In this document: piece after piece, positions 43,274 to 50,987 of the stretch
Layout of the letters: every line of letters begins with the position of its first letter
Numbering within the stretch: position 1 is the first letter of the stretch
Made by a program: the position numbers and the translations under genes
Notes under the pieces: generated by a model
Told to the model about the DNA's origin: nothing
The model's input: the letters and a program-made list of their open reading frames with translations, nothing else
Database searches by the model: none
Assembly: GCA_017513125.1 (NCBI GenBank)
Contig: JAFWDI010000025.1
Coordinates: 1 to 57,593 of the forward strand
DNA from: Lachnospiraceae bacterium
Lineage (GTDB): Bacteria > Bacillota > Clostridia > Lachnospirales > Lachnospiraceae
Direction of reading: 5' to 3'
DNA length: 57,593 nt

Positions 43274-44737
43274 ATGAGCTTTTACATCGTGGCAGGCATG
43301 GGAAAGAGCGGCATCGCGGCGGCGAAACTGCTGATCGCGGGCGACGATTCCGTGATCCTGTTCGACGAGAACCGGAACGCGGACGTACAGAAGGCCATCG
43401 AGGCGGTCTTCGGCGACGAGCTGTTCGCGGACGGCGCGGAGGATGAGGCGGCTGAGGAAGAGTATTTCGAGGACGCTTATGACGACGACGCGTTCGCATC
43501 GTTTTTCGAGTCGGACGACGACGTGATCCTCGAGTTCGCGCTGGGCGAGCTGGAGCCGGAGCAGATCCGGAAGGCGGAGGCCTGCGTGATCAGCCCGGGC
43601 ATCCCGCTGAACAAGCCCTGGGTCGCGGATCTGGAAGAAGCCGGCGTTCCGATCTGGAGCGAGATCGAGCTGGCGTGGCGCAGCGGAGCAGGAAAGCTGG
43701 CTGCGATCACCGGCACGAACGGAAAGACCACGACGACGGCACTCACCGGAGAACTGTTCGCCGCGGCGTTTCCGGAGAGTTACACGCTGGGCAATATCGG
43801 CATTCCCTACACCGAGAAGGCGCGGGAGATGACCGAAGAGGCGGTCACGGCGCTCGAGGTCTCGAGTTTCCAGCTCGAGACGATCGACGAGTTCCGCCCG
43901 GACGTCAGCGCGATTCTGAACCTGACCCCGGACCATCTGGACCGCCACGGCGATATGGAGGGCTATTTCGCGGTGAAGAAGCGCATCGCGGAGAACCAGG
44001 GCCCGAAGGACGTCTGCGTCCTGAACTATGAGGATGCGTATTGCCGCGGGTTCGGCGAGGAACTGCAGGCGCGCGAAGATGCACCGCGCGTGTTCTGGTT
44101 CTCGAACGCACGGGAACTCGAGGAGGGCATCTGGTTCGCGGATGATGTGATGTACGCGCGCCGCGGCGGACTGACCGTCGAGCTGGTGCGCGCGGACGAA
44201 CTGAAGATCATCGGAGACCATAACCGCGAGAACGCGCTGGCGGCGGCCGGCATTGCCCTGAACATGGGTGTTCCGGTACCGGTCATCTGCGAAGTGCTGC
44301 GGAACTTCAGAGCGGTCGAACACCGTCTGGAGTACGTCTGCGAAAAGAACGGGGTAGTCTATTACAATGACTCGAAGGGCACGAACCCCGACTCCACGAT
44401 CAAGGCCATGAACGCGATGACGCGGCCCACGCTGCTGATCGCGGGCGGATATGATAAAAAGAGCGACTTCCACGAGGTACTCGGGATCGCGAAGCCGAAG
44501 CTGAAGGAGCTGATCCTTCTGGGCGCGACCGCGGATCAGATCGAGCGCGAGGCGCGGGAAGTCGGCATTGAAAACATCGTCCGGGTGCAGAGCCTGGAGG
44601 AGGCGGTGCGCCGCGGCGCGGCGGACGCGGAGGCGGGAGACTGCGTGCTTCTGTCCCCGGCGTGCGCGAGCTGGGACATGTTCCCGAATTTTGAGGTCCG
44701 CGGGAAAGAATTTAAGGCATTTTGCGAAGAACTGTGA
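43274..44737 (+). CDS. murD: UDP-N-acetylmuramoyl-L-alanine:D-glutamate ligase MurD
   Basis: MurD adds D-Glu to UDP-MurNAc-L-Ala. The 487-residue protein has the N-terminal Rossmann part (VAGMGKSGIAAAKLL), the ATP motif ITGTNGKTTTTAL, EVSSFQLETIDEFRPD, NLTPDHLDRHG and NDSKGTNPDSTIKAM, then LSPACASWDMFPNFEVRG. An acidic insert of about 45 residues (FGDELFADGAEDEAAEEEYF and onward) interrupts the N-terminal UMA-binding domain between its second and third strands, which explains the extra length. The start at 43274 follows CGGAGA. murE, murF and murG are not nearby. Confidence 0.95.
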   Translation: MSFYIVAGMGKSGIAAAKLLIAGDDSVILFDENRNADVQKAIEAVFGDELFADGAEDEAAEEEYFEDAYDDDAFASFFESDDDVILEFALGELEPEQIRKAEACVISPGIPLNKPWVADLEEAGVPIWSEIELAWRSGAGKLAAITGTNGKTTTTALTGELFAAAFPESYTLGNIGIPYTEKAREMTEEAVTALEVSSFQLETIDEFRPDVSAILNLTPDHLDRHGDMEGYFAVKKRIAENQGPKDVCVLNYEDAYCRGFGEELQAREDAPRVFWFSNARELEEGIWFADDVMYARRGGLTVELVRADELKIIGDHNRENALAAAGIALNMGVPVPVICEVLRNFRAVEHRLEYVCEKNGVVYYNDSKGTNPDSTIKAMNAMTRPTLLIAGGYDKKSDFHEVLGIAKPKLKELILLGATADQIEREAREVGIENIVRVQSLEEAVRRGAADAEAGDCVLLSPACASWDMFPNFEVRGKEFKAFCEEL

Positions 44738-44817
44738 TAAAATAACGCCAGTTATTTAACCGCCGCGGCGCCGGAAACGTGATATCCGAAGCCGCGCCGG
44801 TACAGACGAGGACGTTT

Positions 44818-46497
44818 ATGGCCCAGAAGAAGGCGAAAACGAAAGGTACGAGATTTTACGATTACACGCTCGTGTTTATCGTGATCTTTTTGTGCTGCTT
44901 CGGCCTCGTCATGGTCTTCTCGACCAGCTACTACACGGCCGCGCTGAAGTACTCGGACACGCTTTACTATGTGAAGAAGCAGGGCGCGTTCATGCTGCTG
45001 GGCGTGATCCTCATGCTGGTCGTCTCGAAGATCGACTACCACATCCTGCGAAAGCTCGCGATCCCCGCCTGGCTGGTCTCGTTTGCGGTCATGGCCGCGA
45101 CGAACTATATCCCGGGCTTCGGCCGCTCGGTAAACGGTCAGAAGCGCTGGTTTCAGATCGGCGGGCACGCGCTGTTCCAGTCTTCCGAGCTCGTGAAGAT
45201 CTCGATCATCGTCTGCGTGGCGGCGCTGTTCACGTATCTCGGAGTCAGCCGGCTGATCGACAGCCAGAAACCGACGGACGTGCTGAAGGGCCTGGTCGTC
45301 TGGGCGGTCGTGGTGCTGCCGCTGGACTACATGGTCGTGGATAATAACCTTTCGACCGGCATCATCATTGCAGGCGTGGCCTTCGTGATGCTGTTCGTCG
45401 CGGTGAAGCGGAAGGCGTTCTTTGCTGTCCTGGCGGGCGGCGCGGTGGCGCTGGCCGCGATATTCGTGCGATTCTGCGAAAAGTTCGTGGATATGGGCAT
45501 CCTGGAGCCCTATCAGGTGCAGCGCATCCTGGCATGGCAGCATCCGGAAGACTACGCGATCACCTCGGCCATGCAGACGCTGCAGGGCCTGTACGCGATC
45601 GGCTCGGGCGGACTGTTCGGAAAGGGACTCGGAAACAGCATCCAGAAGCTGGGCTTCGTTCCCGAAGCGCAGAACGACATGATCTTTTCGATCGTCTGCG
45701 AGGAGCTCGGTCTGTTCGGCGCCCTCGCGGTGATCCTTCTGTTCCTGTTCCTGATCTACCGCCTGTTCGTGATCGCGCGGAACGCCCCCGACATGTTCGG
45801 CTCGATGCTGGTCGTCGGCGTGATGGCTCATATCTCGCTGCAGGTCATCCTGAACATCGCGGTCGTGACGAACTTTATTCCGAATACCGGCGTGACCTTG
45901 CCGTTTTTCAGTTACGGAGGTACCGCTGTCATCTTCCTCTTGCTGGAGATGGGCATAGCCCTGAGCGTCTCGAACCGCATCATAGTGGACGAGAAGAGCG
46001 GAGAGCGTGTCCTTCCGAACGAGGGCGGAAGTCCGGTCAGCGGATTGATCGGTGCGCTGGCAGGACGGATCACGGTCTCGCGCAGACGGCGTGCGCGCGC
46101 TGCCGAACAGCAGGCGTCGCAGCGCCGGAGAGCGGCCGCGCAGTCTTCGGCCGGCAGGACGGAATCTCCTCTGCGGAGCGCGCGGACCTCGCGTGCGCAG
46201 ACGACGCGGGTACAGGCGCTGCGTGAGCGGAACACCCGGGAGACGTATGCGCGCGAACCCTATGAACACGAGACATATACGCGGCCCGCGGCTCCGGTAC
46301 GCGGACAGCGTCTGACGGCTGAACAGCGGGAGCAGCTCGCGGCGGCGCACCGGGCGGGATACGATCCCTACGCGCCTCAGGTGCCTCCGGCGGAGGAGAC
46401 CGGACGCACATCTGCGTCCCGCGGGAAGAACACGCGGCGCTCGAGGCTCTCGCGAAGCAGATCGAACACACGCCGCGGCCGTAACGGCAGGCGTTAG
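44818..46497 (+). CDS. ftsW: Septal peptidoglycan glycosyltransferase FtsW
   Basis: FtsW polymerises lipid II at the septum as partner of FtsI. The 559-residue protein has about ten membrane helices in residues 10-390, with FGLVMVFSTSYYTAAL, FGRSVNGQKRWFQIGG, LIVIDNNLST-like MVVDNNLSTGIIIAG, EAQNDMIFSIVCEELGLFGA and FVFSYGG-like FFSYGGTAVIF. A cytoplasmic tail of roughly 150 residues, very rich in Arg, Ala and Gln, follows; this is much longer than usual. GAGGA is five bases from the chosen ATG; an in-frame ATG at 44779 lacks one. RodA is the alternative by fold, but the mra context favours FtsW. Confidence 0.92.
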   Translation: MAQKKAKTKGTRFYDYTLVFIVIFLCCFGLVMVFSTSYYTAALKYSDTLYYVKKQGAFMLLGVILMLVVSKIDYHILRKLAIPAWLVSFAVMAATNYIPGFGRSVNGQKRWFQIGGHALFQSSELVKISIIVCVAALFTYLGVSRLIDSQKPTDVLKGLVVWAVVVLPLDYMVVDNNLSTGIIIAGVAFVMLFVAVKRKAFFAVLAGGAVALAAIFVRFCEKFVDMGILEPYQVQRILAWQHPEDYAITSAMQTLQGLYAIGSGGLFGKGLGNSIQKLGFVPEAQNDMIFSIVCEELGLFGALAVILLFLFLIYRLFVIARNAPDMFGSMLVVGVMAHISLQVILNIAVVTNFIPNTGVTLPFFSYGGTAVIFLLLEMGIALSVSNRIIVDEKSGERVLPNEGGSPVSGLIGALAGRITVSRRRRARAAEQQASQRRRAAAQSSAGRTESPLRSARTSRAQTTRVQALRERNTRETYAREPYEHETYTRPAAPVRGQRLTAEQREQLAAAHRAGYDPYAPQVPPAEETGRTSASRGKNTRRSRLSRSRSNTRRGRNGRR

Positions 46498-46512
46498 AAA
46501 GGCGGTCGGAAC

Positions 46513-47715
46513 GTGAGCAGAAAACGCAGCAGCGGCCGCTTCGGCAGAACGAAAAAGAAAGATACCGCGGGCCGTGCGCCCGTGCACGGAGCGGAGACCG
46601 GGAGCGGGACTCCGCTTCCTGATAATGTGCTGGATCTGCAGGACCGTTCGGTCTGGCAGTCCGGTGATGCGGGAAACGCGGAAAAGGTCGTTCAGAGGCA
46701 TAAGAAGACCAGACAGCGCCGCTCGGAGCGTCCGAGGCGCACCCGCAGGCTCGTGGTACTGATCGTCATCCTCGCGATCATCGGAAGCCTGGCGGCGGCC
46801 GTGTATTTGATCCGGGTGGACGACATTACGATCGAGGGGAACGAGTTCTACACCGACGAGGAGATCGAACGGATGATCTTCACGGAACCCTCCGACCGCA
46901 TGAGCCTGATCCTGTGGTATAAGGATCATTTCCGCGACCACGTCGAGATTCCCTTCGTTTCTTCCTACGACATTCATTTCTCGGGACTGAACTCCGTGCG
47001 CGTCATCGTGTACGAGCGCAGCATCATCGGCTGTATGGAGTATCTCGGGACTTACATGTATTTTGACAATGACGGCATGATCGTCGAAAGCACCACGCAG
47101 CGCGACCGTGACGCGGTCATGGTGACCGGCCTGGATTTCTCGTCGGTCGTGCTGTACCGGCAGCTTCCGGTCGAGGACGACAGCATCTTCAGCGATATCC
47201 TGCGGGTGTCGCAGCTGCTCGAGATCTACGGGATCCGTGCGGACATGATGCGGATCGACGACCACGACCGCCTGACGCTGCAGCTGCAGGATCTGCTGGA
47301 CGAGAACGGAAATGTTACGGCGAGGCTGAACGGGGTGACCGTGTTCCTCGGCGACGGGACTTACATCGAGGAGAAGATGAGCGAGCTCGCGGACATGATT
47401 CCGAGCCTGGACGGACAGCAGGGCACGCTGTATCTGGACACGTTCGATCCGAATGTTGCGGGGCACGGCTATGTGCTGGAGATGGATGATCCGCCGACGG
47501 AGCCCGCGCCGGAGACGCCTGCGGAGACCGCGGCTGAAGGTGAGGCCCCGGAAGGCGAAGCGCCTGTGGAGATGCCGGAGGACCAGGCTGAAGAGGGAGC
47601 CCGGGAGCCTGAGCCCGAACCTGAACCTGAACCCGAACCTGAGCCCGAGCCCGAACCGGAGCCGGAACCTGCGCCGGAGGAAGCTCCGGAAGATCAGGGC
47701 GGCGAAGGTGAGTGA
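46513..47715 (+). CDS. ftsQ: Cell division protein FtsQ/DivIB
   Basis: The 400-residue bitopic protein has a basic cytoplasmic arm (about 90 residues), one membrane helix (LVVLIVILAIIGSLAAAVYL), a POTRA domain (VDDITIEGNEFYTDEEIERM) and the FtsQ/DivIB beta domain (LNSVRVIVYERSIIGCME, FDNDGMIVE). The last 100 residues are a Pro/Glu tail ending in eleven Glu-Pro repeats. It bridges FtsL/DivIC and the septal synthase. Start GTG has only a weak AGGCGG upstream. It is the last division gene; ftsA and ftsZ are not in the window. Confidence 0.88.
   Translation: MSRKRSSGRFGRTKKKDTAGRAPVHGAETGSGTPLPDNVLDLQDRSVWQSGDAGNAEKVVQRHKKTRQRRSERPRRTRRLVVLIVILAIIGSLAAAVYLIRVDDITIEGNEFYTDEEIERMIFTEPSDRMSLILWYKDHFRDHVEIPFVSSYDIHFSGLNSVRVIVYERSIIGCMEYLGTYMYFDNDGMIVESTTQRDRDAVMVTGLDFSSVVLYRQLPVEDDSIFSDILRVSQLLEIYGIRADMMRIDDHDRLTLQLQDLLDENGNVTARLNGVTVFLGDGTYIEEKMSELADMIPSLDGQQGTLYLDTFDPNVAGHGYVLEMDDPPTEPAPETPAETAAEGEAPEGEAPVEMPEDQAEEGAREPEPEPEPEPEPEPEPEPEPEPAPEEAPEDQGGEGE
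47605..47670 (+). repeat. Glu-Pro codon repeat in ftsQ
   Basis: Eleven consecutive six-base units (GAR CCN) with mixed synonymous codons. The codon mix suggests the dipeptide repeat is kept by selection rather than by a recent slippage event. Confidence 0.85.
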
Positions 47716-47757
47716 CGCGTGCGGCTCATCTATTAAGAAAAGGGGAGTGATGAATCT

Positions 47758-48747
47758 ATGCAGTATCTGATCATCGGGACCGGAGGGACCGGCGGAGCGA
47801 TCGGTTCGTATCTGGCGAAAGCCGGGAATGACGTGACGTTCCTCGCGCGGGGCGCGCATCGGGCAGCCATGCGGGAGCAGGGCCTGCGGGTGGTCCGCCC
47901 GAAAGATGAGTTTACGGTGCCGGCGGCCGCTTACACCATGGAGGAGTATGCCGCGGGAGTCGGGGACGGGAGCATTGCCCGGCCCGACGTGATCTTCGTG
48001 TGCATGAAGGGCTATTCGCTGGACGATGCGTTCTTCGCGTTTCTGGGACGTGTTCCGGGACCGGAGACCGTGATCATACCGATCCTGAACATTTACGGGA
48101 CCGGCGGGCGGATGCAGAAGCGCCTGCCCGGCGTCTGCGTGACGGACGGCTGCATTTACGTCGCGGCGCAGATCCGCGAGCCGGGATGCATTCAGATGAA
48201 CGGCGACATCCTGCGCGTCGTTTTCGGACTGCGCGGAGACGAGGACCTGAGCGGGTTCGGCGGGGCCGCGGAGAGCGGCGTGTCAGCCGAGGAAAAGCTG
48301 AACGCGAAGCTGGAACGGATCCGCGGCGATCTCTGTGCGGCTCAGATCGAGGGCATCTTCTCGGACGATATCCGCCGTGACGCGCTGCTGAAGTTTTCGT
48401 ATGTGTCGCCGCAGGGCGCCTGCGGGGTGTACCACGGCGTGCCGGCGGGCCCCATTCAGCGTCCGGGCATTTACCGCGATTGCTTCGCGGAGCTGATCCA
48501 TGAAGTCGACGTGCTCGCGGAGGCCATGGATATTCATTTCGGTGAGGATATCGTCGCACGGAATCTCGCGATACTGGACGCTCTGAGCGCGGACGCGACG
48601 ACCTCGATGCAGCGCGATATCGACGCCGGGAAACCGTCCGAGATCGACGGCCTGGTCTACGAAGTCGTGCGGCTCGGCCGGGAGTACGGCGTCAGCCTGC
48701 CGGAGTATGAGAAGATCGCGGAGGCCTGCAGAGACAGAGGACTTTAA
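47758..48747 (+). CDS. Ketopantoate reductase-like (ApbA/PanE) oxidoreductase
   Basis: The 329-residue protein has the NAD(P)-binding start YLIIGTGGTGGAIGSYLAKAG, VTFLARGAHRAAM, and a helical C-terminal domain (DALLKFSYVSPQGACGVYHG, ATTSMQRDIDAGKPSEIDGL) as in ApbA_C. The pattern SMQRDxxxGxxxEID is well kept, which favours a real 2-dehydropantoate-2-reductase-type fold. Whether it works in pantothenate synthesis is open: no panB or panC is near, and the neighbours are redox genes. AGGGGAG precedes the ATG. The stop is two bases before the next start. Confidence 0.85.
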   Translation: MQYLIIGTGGTGGAIGSYLAKAGNDVTFLARGAHRAAMREQGLRVVRPKDEFTVPAAAYTMEEYAAGVGDGSIARPDVIFVCMKGYSLDDAFFAFLGRVPGPETVIIPILNIYGTGGRMQKRLPGVCVTDGCIYVAAQIREPGCIQMNGDILRVVFGLRGDEDLSGFGGAAESGVSAEEKLNAKLERIRGDLCAAQIEGIFSDDIRRDALLKFSYVSPQGACGVYHGVPAGPIQRPGIYRDCFAELIHEVDVLAEAMDIHFGEDIVARNLAILDALSADATTSMQRDIDAGKPSEIDGLVYEVVRLGREYGVSLPEYEKIAEACRDRGL

Positions 48748-48749
48748 GC

Positions 48750-49421
48750 ATGGCGGAACAGGTTAAGAGCGGAGCGGCAGCCGAGACGATGTCGGTCCAT
48801 GTCATCACCTGTGCCGGACGTCTGAGCGCCGGGCAGCTGAAGACGATCGCCGAGGCCGCGGAACGGTTCGGAACAGGAGAGGTGCGGACGGACGCGCAGG
48901 GGTCGGTCAAGATCCCCGGGATCGCTGCCGGACGCGCCGCGGAGTGCCGTGCGTTTCTCGAGGAGGCGGGGCTTCCGACGGGCGCGGCAGGCCGGCATAT
49001 CCGGCCCGTGACCGCGTGCAATGCCTCCGCCTGCCGGCACGGCCTGCTGGACGCGGATGACCTGGCGCGCGAGATCCATGAGCGGTTCGTGCTGGGGTGG
49101 CGGGACGTGATATTGCCCGCGAAGTTTAAGATCTCGGTGGGAGGCTGTCCGAACAACTGCGCGATGCCGAACCTCTGTGACGTCGGCGTCATAGCCGTCC
49201 GCGGCGGATACCGGCTGCTGCTGGGAGGCCGCGGCGGCAGGAGACTGCTGGAAGGCCGGCCGACGCAGCGTGTCTTCGCGGATAAGGAGGAGATGCTGGC
49301 GGCGGTGGAGCGGGCGATCCAGCTGTACCGTGAGGAAGGGCTGGAGCGCGAGCGCTTCGGCGAGCTGATCGAACGGCTGGGGCCGGCTTACGTCGAGGAG
49401 CGCATCGCGGGTGAGATCTGA
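48750..49421 (+). CDS. Half-size nitrite/sulfite reductase-like hemoprotein domain
   Basis: The 223-residue protein has one ferredoxin-like half domain (GQLKTIAEAAERFGTGEVRT, IPGI) and one 4Fe-4S/siroheme half domain with CNASACRHGLLD and GGCPNNCAMPNLCDVG. These give the C-x4-C and C-x3-C pairs that hold a coupled 4Fe-4S cluster and siroheme in this superfamily. It is half the length of sulfite reductase beta subunits, a small stand-alone form seen in anaerobes. No siroheme biosynthesis gene and no reductase flavoprotein other than the adjacent flavodoxin is visible. The electron acceptor (sulfite, nitrite, other) cannot be told. Confidence 0.85.
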   Translation: MAEQVKSGAAAETMSVHVITCAGRLSAGQLKTIAEAAERFGTGEVRTDAQGSVKIPGIAAGRAAECRAFLEEAGLPTGAAGRHIRPVTACNASACRHGLLDADDLAREIHERFVLGWRDVILPAKFKISVGGCPNNCAMPNLCDVGVIAVRGGYRLLLGGRGGRRLLEGRPTQRVFADKEEMLAAVERAIQLYREEGLERERFGELIERLGPAYVEERIAGEI

Positions 49422-49448
49422 ACGGGCGGATGCCCGGAAGGAGGAAAC

Positions 49449-49940
49449 ATGAAGCTTTCGGTGATCTATGATTCGAAGACCGGGAACACGCAGGCGGCCG
49501 CGGAGGCGATCGCTGCCGGCATGATGAAAGCCGGCGGCGTGGAGGCGCGATGCTTTCGTATTCCCGAAGTCGACGCGGATTTCGTGAATGAGAGCGCCGG
49601 CATCGTAGTCGGCAGCCCGACGTATGCCGCGGGGCTGACCCCGGACCTGTACGACTGGCTGATGCGGGACAGCATGCCGCTGATCCGGCCGGCCGGGAAA
49701 CTGGGCGGCGCTTTTGCGACGGGGCAGTATATTCACGGCGGAGAGGACCTGACGATCCAGTTCCTGCTGACGCATCTGCTGGTGCGGGGCATGATGGTGT
49801 ATTCCGGGGGCAATGCCTTCGGGCACCCGGTCGTGCACATCGGCCCGGTGGCGATCAGCCCGGATAAGGAGGGCTTCCGCGAGCTGTTCGAGATCTACGG
49901 CGAACGTTTCGCGGCGCAGGCGAAGAAGATCATAGAGTGA
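49449..49940 (+). CDS. Flavodoxin family protein
   Basis: The 163-residue FMN protein has the phosphate loop SVIYDSKTGNTQAAAEAIAA, GIVVGSPTYAAGLTPDLYDW and KLGGAFATGQYIHGGEDLTI, typical of the flavodoxin/WrbA-like NAD(P)H-quinone group. It may donate electrons to the half-size hemoprotein encoded 27 bases upstream. GAAGGAGGAA precedes the ATG. The stop overlaps the possible GTG start of the amidohydrolase. Confidence 0.9.
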   Translation: MKLSVIYDSKTGNTQAAAEAIAAGMMKAGGVEARCFRIPEVDADFVNESAGIVVGSPTYAAGLTPDLYDWLMRDSMPLIRPAGKLGGAFATGQYIHGGEDLTIQFLLTHLLVRGMMVYSGGNAFGHPVVHIGPVAISPDKEGFRELFEIYGERFAAQAKKIIE

Positions 49941-50884
49941 GCGGGCCGATGAAAGAGCGGATCGATCTGCATTGTCATTATCTGCCTCCGGCGTACTACG
50001 AACTGCTGCGCCGCAGGGATATCCGGATCCTGGACGGCGGCATGAAGATCCCGGACTGGACCCCGGAGATTCAGCTGGAGAACATGGAGAGGCTCGCGGT
50101 GAAGTATGCCTGCCTGTCCGTCTCCTCGCCGCACCTGCACCTGGGCGATCCTGTCGAGGCGGCGGAGACGGCCCGGGCGTGCAATGAATACGGCGCTCAG
50201 CTGATGCACGTGTATCCGGAGCGGTTCGGGGCGATGGCGAGTCTGCCTCTGCCCGAGACAGAAGCGTCCGTCCGTGAGATCCGATACTGTACGGAGCGGC
50301 GGCTGACCGGATTCGCACTGATGACGAACTCCCGCGGCGTGTATCTGGGCGACCCTCGTCTGGACCCGGTGATGGAAGAGCTGGACCGTGCAAATGCGCT
50401 CGTCAGTATCCACCCGACGGCCCCGGGCGCGGTCCCGGAAGGCTGCTGTGACACGATGCCGCTGCCTTTCATGGAATTCTTTTTCGATACCAGCCGGACG
50501 ATCGTGAACATGATTCTGCACCGGATCTTTCAGCGATATCCGAACATCCGGTTCATCGTTCCTCACGCCGGCGCGTTTCTGCCGATCCTGGAGGATCGCC
50601 TCTCGGGGATTCCGCAGATCTTTCCGGAGATGGCGGACGTGGATTTTTCGGGCAGCCTGGCGGGACTGTACTATGACCTGGCGGGCGTCGTTATGCCGAA
50701 GCAGTTCGGGAACCTGAAGAAGGTCACCGCTCCCGGTCATCTGGTGTACGGGAGCGACGGAACGTTTTCGCCGCCGCCGCTGAGCCTGCGGCTGGCGGAG
50801 GAGATGGATGCCGGGCTGACGGAAGAGGAGGCGCGGCTGATCTATCTGGACAATCCCGGGAGACTGCTCGGGAAAATGTTTTAA
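49937..50884 (+). CDS. Amidohydrolase family protein (ACMSD-like decarboxylase)
   Basis: The 315-residue TIM-barrel protein has the metal-binding HxH in RIDLHCHYLPPAYYE, LSVSSPHLHLGDP, a third His in RFIVPHAGAFLPILEDRL and the metal Asp in LVYGSDGTFSPP. These match the amidohydrolase_2 clade that includes ACMS decarboxylase and gamma-resorcylate decarboxylase, so non-oxidative decarboxylation or hydrolysis of an aromatic or lactone-like compound is likely. Start is GTG overlapping the flavodoxin stop, or the ATG at 49949 (MKERIDLH), which is closer to the family N-terminus. Last gene before a terminator. Confidence 0.85.
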   Translation: MSGPMKERIDLHCHYLPPAYYELLRRRDIRILDGGMKIPDWTPEIQLENMERLAVKYACLSVSSPHLHLGDPVEAAETARACNEYGAQLMHVYPERFGAMASLPLPETEASVREIRYCTERRLTGFALMTNSRGVYLGDPRLDPVMEELDRANALVSIHPTAPGAVPEGCCDTMPLPFMEFFFDTSRTIVNMILHRIFQRYPNIRFIVPHAGAFLPILEDRLSGIPQIFPEMADVDFSGSLAGLYYDLAGVVMPKQFGNLKKVTAPGHLVYGSDGTFSPPPLSLRLAEEMDAGLTEEEARLIYLDNPGRLLGKMF

Positions 50885-50894
50885 AATGAAGCAT

Positions 50895-50925
50895 AAAAAA
50901 GGGACCGCACGGTGCGGTCCCTTTT
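50895..50925. terminator. Bidirectional terminator
   Basis: Perfect 9-bp stem GGGACCGCA / TGCGGTCCC (50901-50909 and 50913-50921) with AAAAAA on the left and TTTT on the right. It separates the convergent amidohydrolase and hydrogenase genes. Confidence 0.92.
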
Positions 50926-50987
50926 CATAATGTCCGAAATGTTCCGGTTCGTATGCTTCCGGCAAATGCGCCGCCGGGCGCGCCGGA

